Shown: positions 5,161 to 5,704 of the stretch, one piece after another
Numbering within the stretch: position 1 is the first letter of the stretch
Layout: each line of letters starts with the position of its first letter
Assembly: GCA_947305035.1 (NCBI GenBank)
Contig: CAMZCV010000079.1
Location: 1 to 5,704 of the forward strand
Length of the DNA stretch: 5,704 nucleotides
From: an uncultured Coriobacteriales bacterium
Lineage (GTDB): Bacteria; Actinomycetota; Coriobacteriia; Coriobacteriales; Atopobiaceae
Direction: 5' to 3'
Notes under the pieces: generated by a model
Databases searched by the model: none
Seen by the model: the letters and a program-made list of their open reading frames with translations, nothing else
Told to the model about the DNA's origin: nothing
Translations under genes and position numbers: made by a program

Positions 5161-5704
5161 TCAATCTGCTGTGCGGGAATGATCCGCGACGAACGCCGCG
5201 ATGCGTGCGGCGACGTGCGCGCGGTCCTCGCCTTGGAACACGTGGCCCGCGCCGGGGATGATCTCGTAGTCGAGGTCGGTATAGCATGCCGCAGCACGGT
5301 CAGAGAACTCCTTGGGCTCCATCTCGTCGGCGTCTCCCTGAAACATGATCACTGGACCCGTGTAGGCACCCACATGCTCGTAGAAGTCGTATGAGAGTGC
5401 GGCAAGGGCATACTCGCGTCCCAGCTCCTGCCCGAACTGGAGGTACGTCTCGGGGACGTTTTCCGGTGAGCCGAACCTATCGACTGCGCTCTGGTGGATG
5501 ACGAATGCGGGGTAGAGCAGGATGAGGCCTGCAACGTCGTCGCCACGTTCAGCGGCAGCCATCGCGCTCACCGCACCGCCTTGGCTCTGGCCGAGCAGGA
5601 AGATCGACGCGGGGTCGATCATGTCGAGCTTCTTGAAGGCGTCGATGATGGCCGAAATATCTGCTGCATGCGTGAAGATGGTGCATTCGGTGGTCGCGCC
5701 GCTG
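5161..5704 (-). CDS. Alpha/beta hydrolase, C-terminal 180 residues (5' end beyond window)
   Basis: The reverse frame is open from the window edge to a TGA at 5163-5161, so the gene starts outside; the internal ATG at 5622 is within the domain and is not the start. The visible part begins SGATTECTIFTHAADISAII and reaches the nucleophile elbow G-Q-S-Q-G (visible residues 38-42, Ser40). The acid is probably D126 in GDADEMEP and the base H154 in GAGHVF, giving a complete Ser-Asp-His triad in the normal order. A lid-like insert lies between about 66 and 110. Family resemblance is to serine aminopeptidase/Hydrolase_4 or BAAT-like esterases; substrate unknown. The orientation converges on the cupin gene. 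The left-edge fragment at 1-66 may be a similar protein, but this is uncertain. Confidence 0.9.
   Translation of the reverse strand, partial: SGATTECTIFTHAADISAIIDAFKKLDMIDPASIFLLGQSQGGAVSAMAAAERGDDVAGLILLYPAFVIHQSAVDRFGSPENVPETYLQFGQELGREYALAALSYDFYEHVGAYTGPVIMFQGDADEMEPKEFSDRAAACYTDLDYEIIPGAGHVFQGEDRAHVAARIAAFVADHSRTAD

Noticed and set aside
5151..5170. GAGC/GCTC and AGCAG/CTGCT stems between the cupin and hydrolase genes as a terminator
   Set aside because: Short, mutually exclusive stems with no T-run; not enough to call a terminator.
5161..5622. Reverse gene starting at the ATG at 5622
   Set aside because: The frame stays open to the window edge and the upstream 27 codons match the hydrolase fold before the nucleophile elbow, so the true start is outside the window.
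1..5704. CRISPR array, tRNA, rRNA or transposase gene
   Set aside because: No regular direct-repeat/spacer array, no cloverleaf and no transposase motifs were seen on either strand.

Overview
The window is GC-rich bacterial DNA with tightly packed genes and two AT-richer intergenic stretches. Gene style (strong GGAGG ribosome sites, GTG/ATG starts, a YtrA-type regulator beside a DUF1648/DUF5808 membrane protein, a TIGR02452-type PARG) fits a high-GC Gram-positive gut anaerobe such as a coriobacterium (Collinsella-like). That is an inference; no rRNA or marker gene is present to prove it.

Layout. Positions 1-66 hold the last 21 codons of a forward gene, possibly an alpha/beta hydrolase. Positions 67-356 are regulatory or repeat DNA: two inverted-repeat units built from four copies of GTTGAGTGTGTA, then a good sigma-A promoter (TTGACA/TATAGT) overlaid by a palindrome and a 9-bp-period array of TAGAAC. 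This drives a forward three-gene operon: a CPBP intramembrane protease (357-1319), an overlapping YtrA/GntR repressor (1316-1738) and an eight-helix DUF1648+DUF5808 SdpI-like membrane protein (1744-2874). The arrangement suggests an autoregulated membrane-stress or bacteriocin-immunity-like module, with TAGAAC as the likely operator.

A convergent gene (2893-3804, reverse) encodes a poly(ADP-ribose) glycohydrolase-like macrodomain protein with an intact GGG-X7-QEE signature and an acidic tail. It is followed by a 406-bp divergent intergenic region, the most unusual part of the window. This contains a roughly 155-bp imperfect palindrome (3933-4087) with 24-bp terminal inverted repeats. Just after it, a 12-nt element is exactly complementary to the Shine-Dalgarno region of the next gene, which could form a translation-masking switch or a pair of distant operators.

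The next forward operon encodes a GNAT acetyltransferase of RimJ/RimL type (4211-4783) and a small single-domain cupin (4803-5150). The right edge carries the C-terminal 180 residues of a reverse-strand alpha/beta hydrolase (5161-5704) with its catalytic Ser, Asp and His visible.

The strongest candidates for something undescribed are the paired 13-14 bp repeats, the long palindrome, the anti-Shine-Dalgarno match, and the CPBP-GntR-SdpI-like operon as a unit.
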